Assembly (NCBI GenBank): GCA_947499305.1 | Contig: CANMNN010000004.1 | Span: 1 to 64,000 of the forward strand | Direction: 5' to 3' | Length of the DNA: 64,000 bases | DNA from: an uncultured Arenicella sp. | GTDB taxonomy: Bacteria; Pseudomonadota; Gammaproteobacteria; Arenicellales; Arenicellaceae | Part shown: piece by piece, positions 1 through 8,704 of the stretch | Position numbering within the stretch: position 1 is the stretch's first letter | Layout of the letters: every line of letters starts with the position of its first letter | Position numbers and translations under genes: made by a program | The notes under the pieces: generated by a model | Told to the model about the DNA's origin: nothing | The model's database searches: none | The model's input: the letters and a program-made list of their open reading frames with translations, nothing else

Positions 1-1008
1 AACGACATTATTCAAAAAGCCTATCAACCAGAAGGGCGAACTCCGGAAGAGGTGCTGGATTATGCAGAGTCGATTATCTTTGAGATCGCTAAGAATAATA
101 ACCAGGCAAAGGCCGGCTTTCGTAAAATTGACGGCTTGCTAGCCGAAGCAGTGGACAAAATCGAAGAAATGTTTAACAACAAGGCTGACGTGACAGGCAC
201 GTCGACAGGCTTTGTTGATTTAGATAAACAGACCACTGGCTTGCAGCCGGGTGATTTAGTTGTTGTTGCCGGTCGGCCATCCATGGGTAAAACTTCATTC
301 TCAATGAATCTGGTTGAAAATGCCGCCATTGCCGAAAACAAACCCGTGTTGGTTTTCAGTATGGAGATGCCTGGCACCGCGCTTGCCGCTCGTATGTTGG
401 CCTCTTTGAGCCGGGTCAACTCTGGCAGGTTACGGACTGGGCAACTGGAAAGTGAAGACTGGCCTAAACTAACGTCGGCGGTCGGCATTCTCCAAGATAA
501 AGATATCTACATTGACGATACACCAGCCTTGTCGCCGCTGGAAGTACGAACACGAGCTCGTCGAATTGCCGCGGAGCATCCTGAAGGCATTGGTCTAGTG
601 ATGCTCGATTACCTGCAATTGATGCGCGGCAACGATGGGCAATCTGGTAATGATAATCGTACTACTGAAATTTCGAATATTACCAGAGCACTCAAAGGCT
701 TAGCAAAAGAGCTAGAGTGTCCGGTCATTATTCTATCGCAGTTAAACCGAAGTCTAGAGCAGCGCCCGAACAAACGCCCGGTAATGTCCGACTTACGAGA
801 ATCAGGTGCGATTGAGCAGGATGCCGATATCATTATGTTTATCTATCGTCATGAGGTGTACGAACCAGACACTGATCAAAAGGGCATTGCTGAAATAATT
901 ATCGGCAAACAACGTAATGGGCCTATTGGCACTATTCGTTTGGCTTGGTTGGGCGAGTTTACCCGCTTTGAAAACTATGCGGGGCCTCGTTTTGATGACG
1001 ACGAATAG
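1..1008 (+). CDS. dnaB: Replicative DNA helicase DnaB (5' truncated by window edge)
   Basis: This is the hexameric replicative helicase that unwinds DNA ahead of the fork using ATP. The reading frame is open from base 1, so the N-terminal domain lies outside the window and 335 residues are visible. They cover the linker and the RecA-like C-terminal motor. The Walker A motif GRPSMGKT is at visible residues 91-98. A Walker B-like LVMLDYLQLM and the DnaB signature SDLRESGAIEQDAD follow in order. The protein ends in an acidic tail. It lies directly upstream of alr and radA, an order common in gammaproteobacteria. A GTG at 52 is internal and not a real start. Confidence 0.97.
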   Translation, partial: NDIIQKAYQPEGRTPEEVLDYAESIIFEIAKNNNQAKAGFRKIDGLLAEAVDKIEEMFNNKADVTGTSTGFVDLDKQTTGLQPGDLVVVAGRPSMGKTSFSMNLVENAAIAENKPVLVFSMEMPGTALAARMLASLSRVNSGRLRTGQLESEDWPKLTSAVGILQDKDIYIDDTPALSPLEVRTRARRIAAEHPEGIGLVMLDYLQLMRGNDGQSGNDNRTTEISNITRALKGLAKELECPVIILSQLNRSLEQRPNKRPVMSDLRESGAIEQDADIIMFIYRHEVYEPDTDQKGIAEIIIGKQRNGPIGTIRLAWLGEFTRFENYAGPRFDDDE

Positions 1009-1058
1009 GCTTGTCGCAGGTTTGATCGTTGCTCTAATCTCTAATATCAAAGCCGATC

Positions 1059-2138
1059 ATGCAAAATAATCGAGCGGCCCATGTGGTGATCGACCGCGTG
1101 GCAATGCAACACAACCTTCGACAGGTGCGTGCGCTTACGCCAAATGCAAAAATCATGGCAGTGATTAAGGCCGATGGCTATGGCCATTCGATGGAAGTCG
1201 TTGCCCATGCGTTAAATGCGGCTGATGAATTCGCGGTTACCGCCTTAGATGATGTTAAGCGCTTGCGTTCGCAAGGCATTAGTAAACCGCTAACCATGCT
1301 CTCCGCGACCTTTGATGTTGCTCAGTTAAATAAGATGTCAGCGCAATCGGTGCGCCCGGTTATCTATGACTTGAGTCAATTGACAACGCTAAGTCAGGTT
1401 TCCCCAAATGCCGAGCTCGACATTTGGTTGAAAATCGACACAGGAATGGGGCGCTTGGGCTTGTGCATCGAGGATGCCCATCGAGTTGCCACTCGCTTGA
1501 TAAACCAGCTAGGTATTCGCTCAGTAAGCGCGATGACCCATTTAGCTAATGCCGACAATCCTGATCACCCAAGCAATCAACGGCAGATCAAGCAGTTTCT
1601 TAAGTTTGCCGAAGGCCATGGCTTTTCTGAATTGAGTATTATGAATTCGGCGGGTTGCGTAGCATTCCCCGATGCATCGCGAGATATTGTTCGTCCAGGT
1701 GTGATTCTTTATGGTATCTCACCGCAACTAGGCACTTCGGCAGCAGACCTGTCGTTAAAGCCCGCAATGACTTTTAAAAGTAAGTTGATCTCCGTTAAAC
1801 GCCTTCCAGTTGGAAGCCCTATAGGCTACGGAAGTCGGTACACGCTTGACACTGATTCGCGTATTGGCGTCATTGCCTGCGGCTATGCGGATGGTTATCC
1901 TAGGCATGCTCCGAGTGGCACATTAGTACTGGTTAATGGAATGTATGTGCCTTTGATTGGTCGAGTTTCTATGGACTTGATCACAGTTGACCTTGGTGAA
2001 CTACCGGTAAAGGTTGGCGACGAAGCTATTTTGTGGGGCGAAAATATTCCGATAGAGAATCTTGCTGAAGCGTGTGGCACCATCGCCTATGAGCTTATGT
2101 GTGGCGTCACACAAAGGGTAGAACGAGTTGTAATTTAA
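1059..2138 (+). CDS. alr: Alanine racemase
   Basis: This PLP enzyme interconverts L- and D-alanine for peptidoglycan synthesis in the cytoplasm. It has 359 residues, the usual family length. The PLP lysine is K37 in the motif AVIKADGYGH. The second catalytic base, a tyrosine, is Y261 in PIGYGSRY, and the conserved GRVSMD loop is at 301-306. The N-terminal TIM barrel and C-terminal beta domain are both complete. It begins 50 bases after dnaB, with no obvious terminator between, so it may be partly co-transcribed with dnaB. A biosynthetic Alr is more likely than a catabolic DadX because of the dnaB-alr-radA context. Confidence 0.96.
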   Translation: MQNNRAAHVVIDRVAMQHNLRQVRALTPNAKIMAVIKADGYGHSMEVVAHALNAADEFAVTALDDVKRLRSQGISKPLTMLSATFDVAQLNKMSAQSVRPVIYDLSQLTTLSQVSPNAELDIWLKIDTGMGRLGLCIEDAHRVATRLINQLGIRSVSAMTHLANADNPDHPSNQRQIKQFLKFAEGHGFSELSIMNSAGCVAFPDASRDIVRPGVILYGISPQLGTSAADLSLKPAMTFKSKLISVKRLPVGSPIGYGSRYTLDTDSRIGVIACGYADGYPRHAPSGTLVLVNGMYVPLIGRVSMDLITVDLGELPVKVGDEAILWGENIPIENLAEACGTIAYELMCGVTQRVERVVI

Positions 2139-2214
2139 TCGGCCATATGTGGCCAAAGTTGCAGTCGCTATACAATAATAAAAGAACAACAATGTTAGAT
2201 ATCAAAACAGAATA

Positions 2215-3594
2215 ATGGCAAAAGCGAAAACGGTTTACTCTTGTAGCGAATGCGGTGCTCAGTTTCCCAAGTGGACTGGCCAATGCCAAGACTGTGGCGA
2301 TTGGAATACCTTGCAAGAAGAGCTGACGCCTAGTCGCCCAGTCGCCTCTGCTGCGAACCCTAAAGCTGCACGATTCGAAGGCTTTGCGCCAAAAGCAGAC
2401 GTACAAAAACTCCAGCAAGTTAGCGTCAAAGGTACGCCTCGATTTGGCACTGGTTTGAATGAGTTAGATCGTGTGCTGGGCGGAGGTTTGGTACCCGGGT
2501 CCGTGATCTTGCTAGGTGGTGATCCTGGCATTGGTAAGTCAACGCTTATTCTACAAAGCCTTGCCCTGTTGAGTGAGCAGAAAAGCACCTTGTATGTAAC
2601 AGGCGAAGAGTCGGCCGAGCAGGTTGCTTTACGGGCTCAGCGGTTGGGTGTGCAGGATGCAGATTTAGCACTGCTTGCTGATAATCAGCTCGAAAGCATT
2701 CTTGATATTGCCATCGAACACAAGCCTGAAGTGTTGGTGATGGATTCAATCCAGACCCTCTATACTGATACCCTTCAATCGGCTCCTGGCAGTGTTGCGC
2801 AGGTGCGTGAAACCGCCAGCCGATTGGTTCGCTTTGGCAAACAGACCAAAACAATCGTGATCTTAGTAGGGCACGTAACTAAAGAAGGTGCACTGGCTGG
2901 GCCGCGAGTATTGGAGCATATGGTGGATACGGTGCTTTACTTCGAGGGAGAACAAAACAGTACATTTCGCTTGATTCGCGCGATCAAAAATCGCTTTGGT
3001 GCGGTAAATGAAATAGGCGTTTTCGCCATGACCGACACTGGCCTAAAAGAAGTTGCCAACCCATCTGCCATGTTTATAAAACGGACTCAAGAAGACGCAA
3101 CAGGCAGCGTTGTATTGGTATCGCAAGAGGGTACTAGGCCTCTTTTGGTAGAGGTGCAATCGTTGGTAGATCAAAGTTCTTTAGCCAACCCCAGACGCGT
3201 AACCGTTGGCTTAGATAACCAGCGGCTAGCAATGTTACTGGCGGTGGTAAATCGCCATGCTGGTTTTTCGCTTTATGATCAAGACGTGTTCGTTAATGTT
3301 ATCGGTGGTGTTAAGGTACATGAACCAGCCGCGGATTTAGCGATTGTGTTGTCGGTTCTATCAAGTTTTAAAAATCGTAAGCTCGATAGCGGTTTAGCGG
3401 TCTTTGGTGAAGTAGGCCTTACTGGCGAGATTCGTCCCGTGCAGCGCGGCTTGGATAGGATTCGAGAGGTAGAGAAGCTCGGTTTTACTCGCTTAATTAT
3501 GCCCAAAGGCAATCAATCTGGAATTAAGTCGAGCAAGCTGGAAATTATCGCCGTGACCACACTAGATCAAGCCGTTCGCGCGGCGTTTGAGTAA
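2215..3594 (+). CDS. radA: DNA repair protein RadA
   Basis: RadA is a RecA-like ATPase that helps branch migration and processing of recombination intermediates. The 459 residues show the full architecture. A zinc finger has cysteines C10, C13, C24 and C27. The RecA-like domain carries Walker A GGDPGIGKST at 101-110, and the RadA-specific KNRFG motif is at 258-262. A Lon-protease-like C-terminal domain follows. The start ATG at 2215 is followed by MAKAKTVYSC, typical of the family. It follows alr after 76 bases. The stop lies 7 bases before the next gene's ATG, suggesting a shared transcript. Confidence 0.97.
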   Translation: MAKAKTVYSCSECGAQFPKWTGQCQDCGDWNTLQEELTPSRPVASAANPKAARFEGFAPKADVQKLQQVSVKGTPRFGTGLNELDRVLGGGLVPGSVILLGGDPGIGKSTLILQSLALLSEQKSTLYVTGEESAEQVALRAQRLGVQDADLALLADNQLESILDIAIEHKPEVLVMDSIQTLYTDTLQSAPGSVAQVRETASRLVRFGKQTKTIVILVGHVTKEGALAGPRVLEHMVDTVLYFEGEQNSTFRLIRAIKNRFGAVNEIGVFAMTDTGLKEVANPSAMFIKRTQEDATGSVVLVSQEGTRPLLVEVQSLVDQSSLANPRRVTVGLDNQRLAMLLAVVNRHAGFSLYDQDVFVNVIGGVKVHEPAADLAIVLSVLSSFKNRKLDSGLAVFGEVGLTGEIRPVQRGLDRIREVEKLGFTRLIMPKGNQSGIKSSKLEIIAVTTLDQAVRAAFE

Positions 3595-3601
3595 GGCTGA
3601 C

Positions 3602-4399
3602 ATGAATAAATTTGGAAATTGGCTGTCGAAAAAAATTATACGTTTTGCAACAGTGCTATTGATTCTCCTGAGTGTTAACTTTAGCCATTTTGCTGTAGCA
3701 CAAAGCGCCGATGGCGGAGCCAACAGCCTAGATAGCCGAGCCAAAAGTTTAGATAGCGAAGCCAAAAGTTTAGATAGCGAAGCCAAAAGTTTAGATAGCG
3801 AAGCCAAAAAAGTCGCCGCTATCGCTTTATTCAATGATCGAGCAATGATCTCAGTTGATGGAAAAAAAGCCAAGATTGTGAGAGCTGGTTCTACCCATCG
3901 TGGTGTGAAGCTGATTAGTTCTGATACCAGCGAAGCGATTGTTGAAGTTGCTGGAGAGCGCCGTACTTTAACCTTAAATAGTACGGCTACCATGGGCGGA
4001 GCTTTGTCAGCACCCAAAAGCAATAATGAAGCCTCATCTATCGTGCTCTATGAAGACGAGCGCGGCTTTTTTGAGTCGCCGGGACAAATAAATGGGCGCT
4101 CAGTTCGTTTTTTAGTCGATACCGGCGCTAATTTAGTTGTGTTTAATAGCCGAGTTGCGAATCGCCTAGGTATTGACTATTTGAGCGGTAGACGAGGCTT
4201 TGCTTCAACCGCTTCGGGCAGGGCACCTATGTACACTGTCAATATTGATAGTATTCGAGTTGGTGGAATTGTGCTCGATAACATTCAGGCCGGAGTGATT
4301 GAAGGTGGCTATCCTGAAATTCCATTGTTGGGAATGACATTTTTGAGTCGATTGGATATGAACCGCAGCGGCAAAACCATGGTTCTGCGAAAGCCATAG
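3602..4399 (+). CDS. Exported retropepsin-like aspartic protease with N-terminal heptad repeats
   Basis: This is a probable periplasmic clan AA aspartic protease of the bacterial DTGA type, 265 residues from the ATG at 3602. A TTG 15 bases upstream is in frame but overlaps radA and is less likely. Residues 1-34 form a signal peptide or anchor with a hydrophobic core. Residues 40-69 hold a 7-residue repeat (consensus AKSLDSE). The protease domain has the catalytic motif LVDTGAN at about 171-177, and the flap and C-terminal PLLGMTFL motif are also present. A single catalytic aspartate per chain implies that a dimer is the active form. The substrate is unknown. It is the last gene before a bidirectional terminator. 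Confidence 0.85.
   Translation: MNKFGNWLSKKIIRFATVLLILLSVNFSHFAVAQSADGGANSLDSRAKSLDSEAKSLDSEAKSLDSEAKKVAAIALFNDRAMISVDGKKAKIVRAGSTHRGVKLISSDTSEAIVEVAGERRTLTLNSTATMGGALSAPKSNNEASSIVLYEDERGFFESPGQINGRSVRFLVDTGANLVVFNSRVANRLGIDYLSGRRGFASTASGRAPMYTVNIDSIRVGGIVLDNIQAGVIEGGYPEIPLLGMTFLSRLDMNRSGKTMVLRKP
3719..3802 (+). repeat. In-frame 21-bp tandem repeat inside the aspartic protease gene
   Basis: Three identical 21-base units (3740-3760, 3761-3781, 3782-3802) follow one diverged unit (3719-3739). Each encodes the heptad AKSLDSE. A partial fifth unit starts at 3803. The identity at DNA level points to recent slipped-strand expansion. The repeat lies between the signal peptide and the folded protease domain, so it acts as a linker. 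Confidence 0.95.
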
Positions 4400-4442
4400 A
4401 GTTTTTGTTTGCTCCTGAGCTCGGTCTTGATGCTTGCAATAA

Positions 4443-4477
4443 AAAAGCCGTTTGAGTGACTTATTCAAACGGCTTTT
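4443..4477. terminator. Bidirectional rho-independent terminator
   Basis: A perfect 13-bp stem (4443-4455 with 4465-4477) has a 9-base loop. An A tract lies on the left and a T tract on the right. It lies between the convergent aspartic protease gene (+) and folE2 (-) and can serve both. Confidence 0.88.
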
Positions 4478-4505
4478 CGCCAACTATAATTAAAGCAATA
4501 GAGAG

Positions 4506-5282
4506 TTAGAGTGTTTTATCGTGTTCAACAACCGCGAATGCACTGTGATTATGAATAGACTCAAAGTTCTCAGCGTGTACATAGTAACGCGAGATCTTAT
4601 CGTTATTATCGAACTCATTAGCTACGTCACGAACTACATCTTCGACAAACTTAGGATTGTCATAGGCTCGTTCGGTAATGTACTTCTCATCAGGGCGCTT
4701 TAGAATTGCAAAGAGTTCAGCGCTGGCCTGTGCTTCAACACTTTTAATTAATTCGTTTAGCCAAAGCTTACTAGAGCAATTTACGCCTACGGTTAAATGG
4801 GAGCGTTGGTTGTGCGCGCCATACTCTGATATTTTCTTGGAACATGGGCACAAGCTCTTAACCGGAATTGTTACTTCCAAGGTCGAGGCTAAATGTCCGT
4901 TTTCAATTTGACCAATTAGATTTACTTGGTAGTCCATCAAGCTCTTTACGCCAGATACTGGCGCCGTTTTCTCAATGAAATAAGGAAACTGTAGTTCAAT
5001 ATAGCCTGCGTCGGCTTCAAGGCGCTGAACCATATCCGCCAGCATCTTATGAAAATGCTTGGCGGAAATCTCGGTTTCGGTCTCGTTCAACATTTGGATA
5101 AAGCGCGACATATGCGTGCCTTTTTGATCGTGTGGCAAGCTTACCGACATCGAGAATGTCGCGATGCTGGCTGAGCGAGTGCCGTCACGGTTGATCACCG
5201 TAATTGGATGTTGAATGTCTTTGATGCCAACACGACTAATCGGAATTTGTCGTGTGTCGAGGCTAGCTTGTACGTCTTCCAT
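4506..5282 (-). CDS. folE2: GTP cyclohydrolase FolE2 (type IB)
   Basis: FolE2 converts GTP to 7,8-dihydroneopterin triphosphate, the entry step of tetrahydrofolate (and queuosine) synthesis. It is the enzyme form that does not strictly need zinc. The 258 residues carry the family motifs SLPHDQKGTHMSR (48-60), CPCSKKIS with C145 and C147, and GAHNQRSH (155-162). The usual FolE (type IA) is not in this window. folE2 is the last gene of the minus-strand run xseB-ispA-dxs-folE2, 66 bases after dxs, a linkage also seen in other proteobacteria. In some bacteria FolE2 is induced by zinc limitation through Zur, but I saw no convincing Zur box here. Confidence 0.95.
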   Translation of the reverse strand: MEDVQASLDTRQIPISRVGIKDIQHPITVINRDGTRSASIATFSMSVSLPHDQKGTHMSRFIQMLNETETEISAKHFHKMLADMVQRLEADAGYIELQFPYFIEKTAPVSGVKSLMDYQVNLIGQIENGHLASTLEVTIPVKSLCPCSKKISEYGAHNQRSHLTVGVNCSSKLWLNELIKSVEAQASAELFAILKRPDEKYITERAYDNPKFVEDVVRDVANEFDNNDKISRYYVHAENFESIHNHSAFAVVEHDKTL

Positions 5283-5348
5283 AGGAATATTTCAGGTATT
5301 CGAGTGCAGACAAGTTTGCGTGTCTAAGCACTCATAAGTAAGGTTAAA

Positions 5349-7238
5349 TTACAGGTTCTGTGCGTTTGCGGCAGGTTGGTAAAACGGTGAGTTTATAATC
5401 GATTGCTCTATGCCTATCGCGTCTAAGCCACATTCTGCCAGTAGTGCAGTCTGGCTTCCGTGATCGATATATCGGTCTGGCAAGCCTAAATTCAAGGTGG
5501 GAGTCGAAATTCCAGCGGCCGATAAGGCCTCATTAACACCAGAGCCTGCGCCGCCTGCGACAACGTTTTCTTCCAGAGTTACCAATAGATTGTGAGTTTT
5601 GGCCAGTTCGCTGATCAAATTTTCATCAAGAGGTTTAACAAAGCGCATGTTAACTACTGTTGCGCCAAGCTTCGTAGCGGCCTCGAGGGCTGCTGGTAAC
5701 AAAGTGCCGAATGATAGAATCGCCACATTGCCGCCTTTTTTAACGGTAACACCTGTCGCCATTGGTATTTCGGTCATTTCAGTGTTTTCAGGTGCACCTG
5801 TTCCAGCTCCACGAGGATATCGAACTGCGGTCAAGCCCACATGCTTGTAAGCGCTGTAGAGCATATCTCTGCACTCAGCTTCATCGCTAGGTGCGTATAT
5901 TGTGCAGCCAGGAATGCAGCGCAAATAGCTATAATCAAAAACGCCTGCATGCGTTGCGCCATCGGCTCCAACTAAGCCTGCACGATCGATTGCCAGCATG
6001 ACATCGAGATCTTGAACACTAACATCATGAATTAATTGATCGTAGGCACGTTGTAAGAAGGTAGAGTAAATCGCGACGATTGGTTTTTGACCATCACAGG
6101 CCATACCGGCGGCAAAGGTTAGAGCGTGTTGTTCTGCAATAGCCACGTCGAAATACCGCTCAGGGTACTCCTCGGAAAATCGCACCAAGCCCGAACCCTC
6201 GCGCATAGCGGGCGTTATACCAATGAGTTTTTCATCTTTTGCGGCCATGTCGCACAGCCAATCGCTGAATACATCAGTATAAGTACGAATCTTAGCCTTT
6301 TTACCGAACTCCCCAGTAGTGGGGTTGAACGGCGAAACGCCATGATATTTAATCGGCGCATGCTCGGCAGGTTCAAAACCCTTGCCCTTTTTGGTGACGA
6401 TGTGAAGAAAGCGAGGGCCTTCAATTTCTTTTAAGTTACGCAAGGTGGCAACTAGCGTGTCAATATCGTGGCCATCGATTGGGCCGGCGTAATAAAAACC
6501 CATTTCTTCGAAGAAGGTGCTCGGCAAAATCATGCCTTTTACATGCTCTTCCCAGCGACGTGCGTAGTCTCGTACAGGCGGTATTCCGTCGAGCGCTTTT
6601 TTGGTGGCGTTGCGAACCGTGTTAACGGTTGAACCAGTCATCATGCGCGTTAGGTAGTTTTTGAATGCGCCCACATTCGGCGAAATCGACATATCGTTGT
6701 CGTTTAGAATTACCAGTACATTGGCATCCATGTCACCCGCGTTGTTCAACGCCTCGAACGCCATGCCTGCCGTGATAGCACCGTCACCAATGATTGCAAC
6801 TACGTCTCGATCTAGCTTTTGTTGAGCGGCAGCAACAGCCATACCCAAGGCCGCGCTGATAGAAGTGCTCGAGTGACCTGCTCCAAAAGTGTCATATTCG
6901 CTCTCGGTACGTTTTAAAAAGCCTGATAGGCCGCCAGCCTGACGGATAGTGTGTAACTGGTCGCGTCGGCCAGTTAAAATTTTGTGGGGATAGGCTTGAT
7001 GCCCAATATCCCAAACAATTCGGTCGTCGGGCGTGTTAAACACATAGTGTAGAGCCGTGGTAAGTTCCACGGTGCCAAGGCCAGCTGCAAGATGACCACC
7101 GATTTTTGAGACGGTATCAATCAAAAACTGGCGAGTTTCGTCGCACACTTGTTGTAATTGATCTTCCGAGCACTGTCTGAGGTCACTGGGTTGATCCAGC
7201 GTCATCAATAACGGGTATTTAGTCTTTTGGTCGGTCAC
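5349..7238 (-). CDS. dxs: 1-deoxy-D-xylulose-5-phosphate synthase
   Basis: Dxs condenses pyruvate and glyceraldehyde 3-phosphate to DXP, the first step of the MEP isoprenoid pathway, and its product also feeds thiamine and pyridoxal synthesis. The 629-residue length is normal. The TPP-dependent transketolase fold is clear: the catalytic histidine in [10 protein letters not shown] (H49), GHSST at 121-125, and the TPP motif [18 protein letters not shown] from residue 151. The pyrimidine-binding domain has [15 protein letters not shown], and a C-terminal transketolase domain follows. It lies 118 bases downstream of ispA. Dxs and IspA together supply farnesyl diphosphate for quinones, which fits the quinone-linked Na+-NQR elsewhere in the window. 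Confidence 0.98.
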   Translation of the reverse strand: MTDQKTKYPLLMTLDQPSDLRQCSEDQLQQVCDETRQFLIDTVSKIGGHLAAGLGTVELTTALHYVFNTPDDRIVWDIGHQAYPHKILTGRRDQLHTIRQAGGLSGFLKRTESEYDTFGAGHSSTSISAALGMAVAAAQQKLDRDVVAIIGDGAITAGMAFEALNNAGDMDANVLVILNDNDMSISPNVGAFKNYLTRMMTGSTVNTVRNATKKALDGIPPVRDYARRWEEHVKGMILPSTFFEEMGFYYAGPIDGHDIDTLVATLRNLKEIEGPRFLHIVTKKGKGFEPAEHAPIKYHGVSPFNPTTGEFGKKAKIRTYTDVFSDWLCDMAAKDEKLIGITPAMREGSGLVRFSEEYPERYFDVAIAEQHALTFAAGMACDGQKPIVAIYSTFLQRAYDQLIHDVSVQDLDVMLAIDRAGLVGADGATHAGVFDYSYLRCIPGCTIYAPSDEAECRDMLYSAYKHVGLTAVRYPRGAGTGAPENTEMTEIPMATGVTVKKGGNVAILSFGTLLPAALEAATKLGATVVNMRFVKPLDENLISELAKTHNLLVTLEENVVAGGAGSGVNEALSAAGISTPTLNLGLPDRYIDHGSQTALLAECGLDAIGIEQSIINSPFYQPAANAQNL

Positions 7239-7356
7239 TTCTTTCTCTCGGTTGCCCTCAGGGGCCTAATAATTAAGTACGTTTTTAATTCTACTGTTAA
7301 CAATTTAGAACGCAGTTAAAAAACCTATAGAGCCCGGTTAAAAACTTAGGCGCCTA

Positions 7357-8223
7357 TTATTTCGTGCGCTCGACCACTAACTTGGCCAAGTCTTCGAGGA
7401 GCCGAGTATTATCGCCTATCGAGGCAATGCTGACTACGGATTCTTTATAAAGTTTTGTTGCAAGTTTTTTAGACTCTTGTAAGCCAATTAATGCTGGGTA
7501 GGTCGATTTCCCCATTTCAAGGTCACTGCCGCTGGGCTTTCCGAGTTCCTCGGTGCTTGACTCTATATCTAAAACGTCATCGACAACTTGAAAGGCGAGG
7601 CCGATGGCATCTGCATAGTGTTCAAATTGCTTCAGTTGATTTGCGCTGACTGAGTCAGAGCATAATGCGCCACAAATAACGGCAGCGTTGATTAAAGCCC
7701 CTGTTTTGCGACGATGAATGTTTTCTAGTGAGGAGCGCTCTAGCGCTTGATCGGTAGCTAAAATATCCAATATTTGACCGCCAACCATGCCGATTTGCCC
7801 GGAACTTGTCGCAAGCTTGAGGCAAATTGCGCGGGATTGAGCATCGCTAAGACCTGATTTGTCACAAGCAATCAGTTCGAAAGCTAAAGTTTGTAGGGCA
7901 TCGCCCGCCAAAATGGCGGTTGCCTCGTCGAACTTGATATGACTTGTTGGCACGCCTCTGCGTAAATCATCGTCGTCCATAGCGGGTAGATCATCATGGA
8001 TTAATGAATAAGCGTGTATGCACTCCAGCGCCGCTGCTACTGAGTCTAAGCGCTTGAGTGATACATTCAGCGCAGTGCCGGCGGCGTAAACCAATAGAGC
8101 CCGAAAGCGTTTGCCGCCTGAAAGCGTGGAGTAACGCATCGCTTGACGTAGGCGTTCAGGCACATCAGTGTTGCTGAGTGCTTCGTCAAGCACTGATTGA
8201 ATTCTGTTTTGATACTCAAGCAT
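7357..8223 (-). CDS. ispA: Farnesyl diphosphate synthase (geranyltranstransferase)
   Basis: IspA joins isopentenyl diphosphate to dimethylallyl and geranyl diphosphate to give farnesyl diphosphate. It is a 288-residue all-helical prenyltransferase. The first aspartate-rich motif is DDLPAMDDDDLRRG from residue 77 and the second is DDVLD at 215-219. The GGKRFRALL substrate motif is near residue 37. The start ATG leads MLEYQNRIQS. It lies 61 bases downstream of xseB, as in many gammaproteobacteria, and dxs follows in the same direction. Confidence 0.96.
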   Translation of the reverse strand: MLEYQNRIQSVLDEALSNTDVPERLRQAMRYSTLSGGKRFRALLVYAAGTALNVSLKRLDSVAAALECIHAYSLIHDDLPAMDDDDLRRGVPTSHIKFDEATAILAGDALQTLAFELIACDKSGLSDAQSRAICLKLATSSGQIGMVGGQILDILATDQALERSSLENIHRRKTGALINAAVICGALCSDSVSANQLKQFEHYADAIGLAFQVVDDVLDIESSTEELGKPSGSDLEMGKSTYPALIGLQESKKLATKLYKESVVSIASIGDNTRLLEDLAKLVVERTK

Positions 8224-8284
8224 GAATGATCTGGAGTCGGGTAACTTTGGGCTCTAGTCGGGTTAAAGACGCGCTAACGAAAAA

Positions 8285-8524
8285 TTAGTTTTCTTCAAAC
8301 GGTTCGGTATTAAACAAGCCATTGTTGTCTTTCACCAACACGTCGACTTTCTGTTCTGCCTCTTTAAGAACCGAGTGGCAGTGTTTCATCAAGGCAACTC
8401 CTCGCTCGAAGTCGCTGAGCGAGTTTTCAAGATCCTGCTCACCGCGCTCCATACGCTCAACAATGCTTTCAAGTTCTTTATAGGCGTGTTCAAAGTCGAG
8501 GTCGACGGCGTTTTTGTCAGTCAT
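8285..8524 (-). CDS. xseB: Exodeoxyribonuclease VII small subunit
   Basis: XseB is the small helical subunit that binds the catalytic XseA to form exonuclease VII, which degrades single-stranded DNA from either end. The 79-residue protein shows the family signature FEHAYKELESIVERMERGE followed by FERGVALMKHC. The large subunit XseA is not in this window, as is usual. It is the first gene of the xseB-ispA-dxs-folE2 series and is divergent from parE, with about 180 bases for both promoters. Confidence 0.95.
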   Translation of the reverse strand: MTDKNAVDLDFEHAYKELESIVERMERGEQDLENSLSDFERGVALMKHCHSVLKEAEQKVDVLVKDNNGLFNTEPFEEN

Positions 8525-8704
8525 ATTCTCAGGCCTGTCATTAGGCAGCTTGGAGTTTTATTGGGGTCTTGCTTGATCGAGCTTCGCATTCTAACACTGC
8601 TACCGTAAAGTTGGTCTATAAGCGTAACTTTTACTCGTTATTCGCTACGAAATCGCGTTAAACTCAACGCTGTTATTTTCCACTTTATTACCACAAGCTC
8701 TCGA

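Noticed and set aside
3587-3601. TTG start for the aspartic protease overlapping radA
   Set aside because: The ATG at 3602 gives a normal signal peptide start; the TTG adds five residues inside the radA stop region.
6126-6434. Plus-strand open frame opposite dxs, and similar antisense frames elsewhere
   Set aside because: They lie inside conserved genes on the opposite strand, with no SD or family features.
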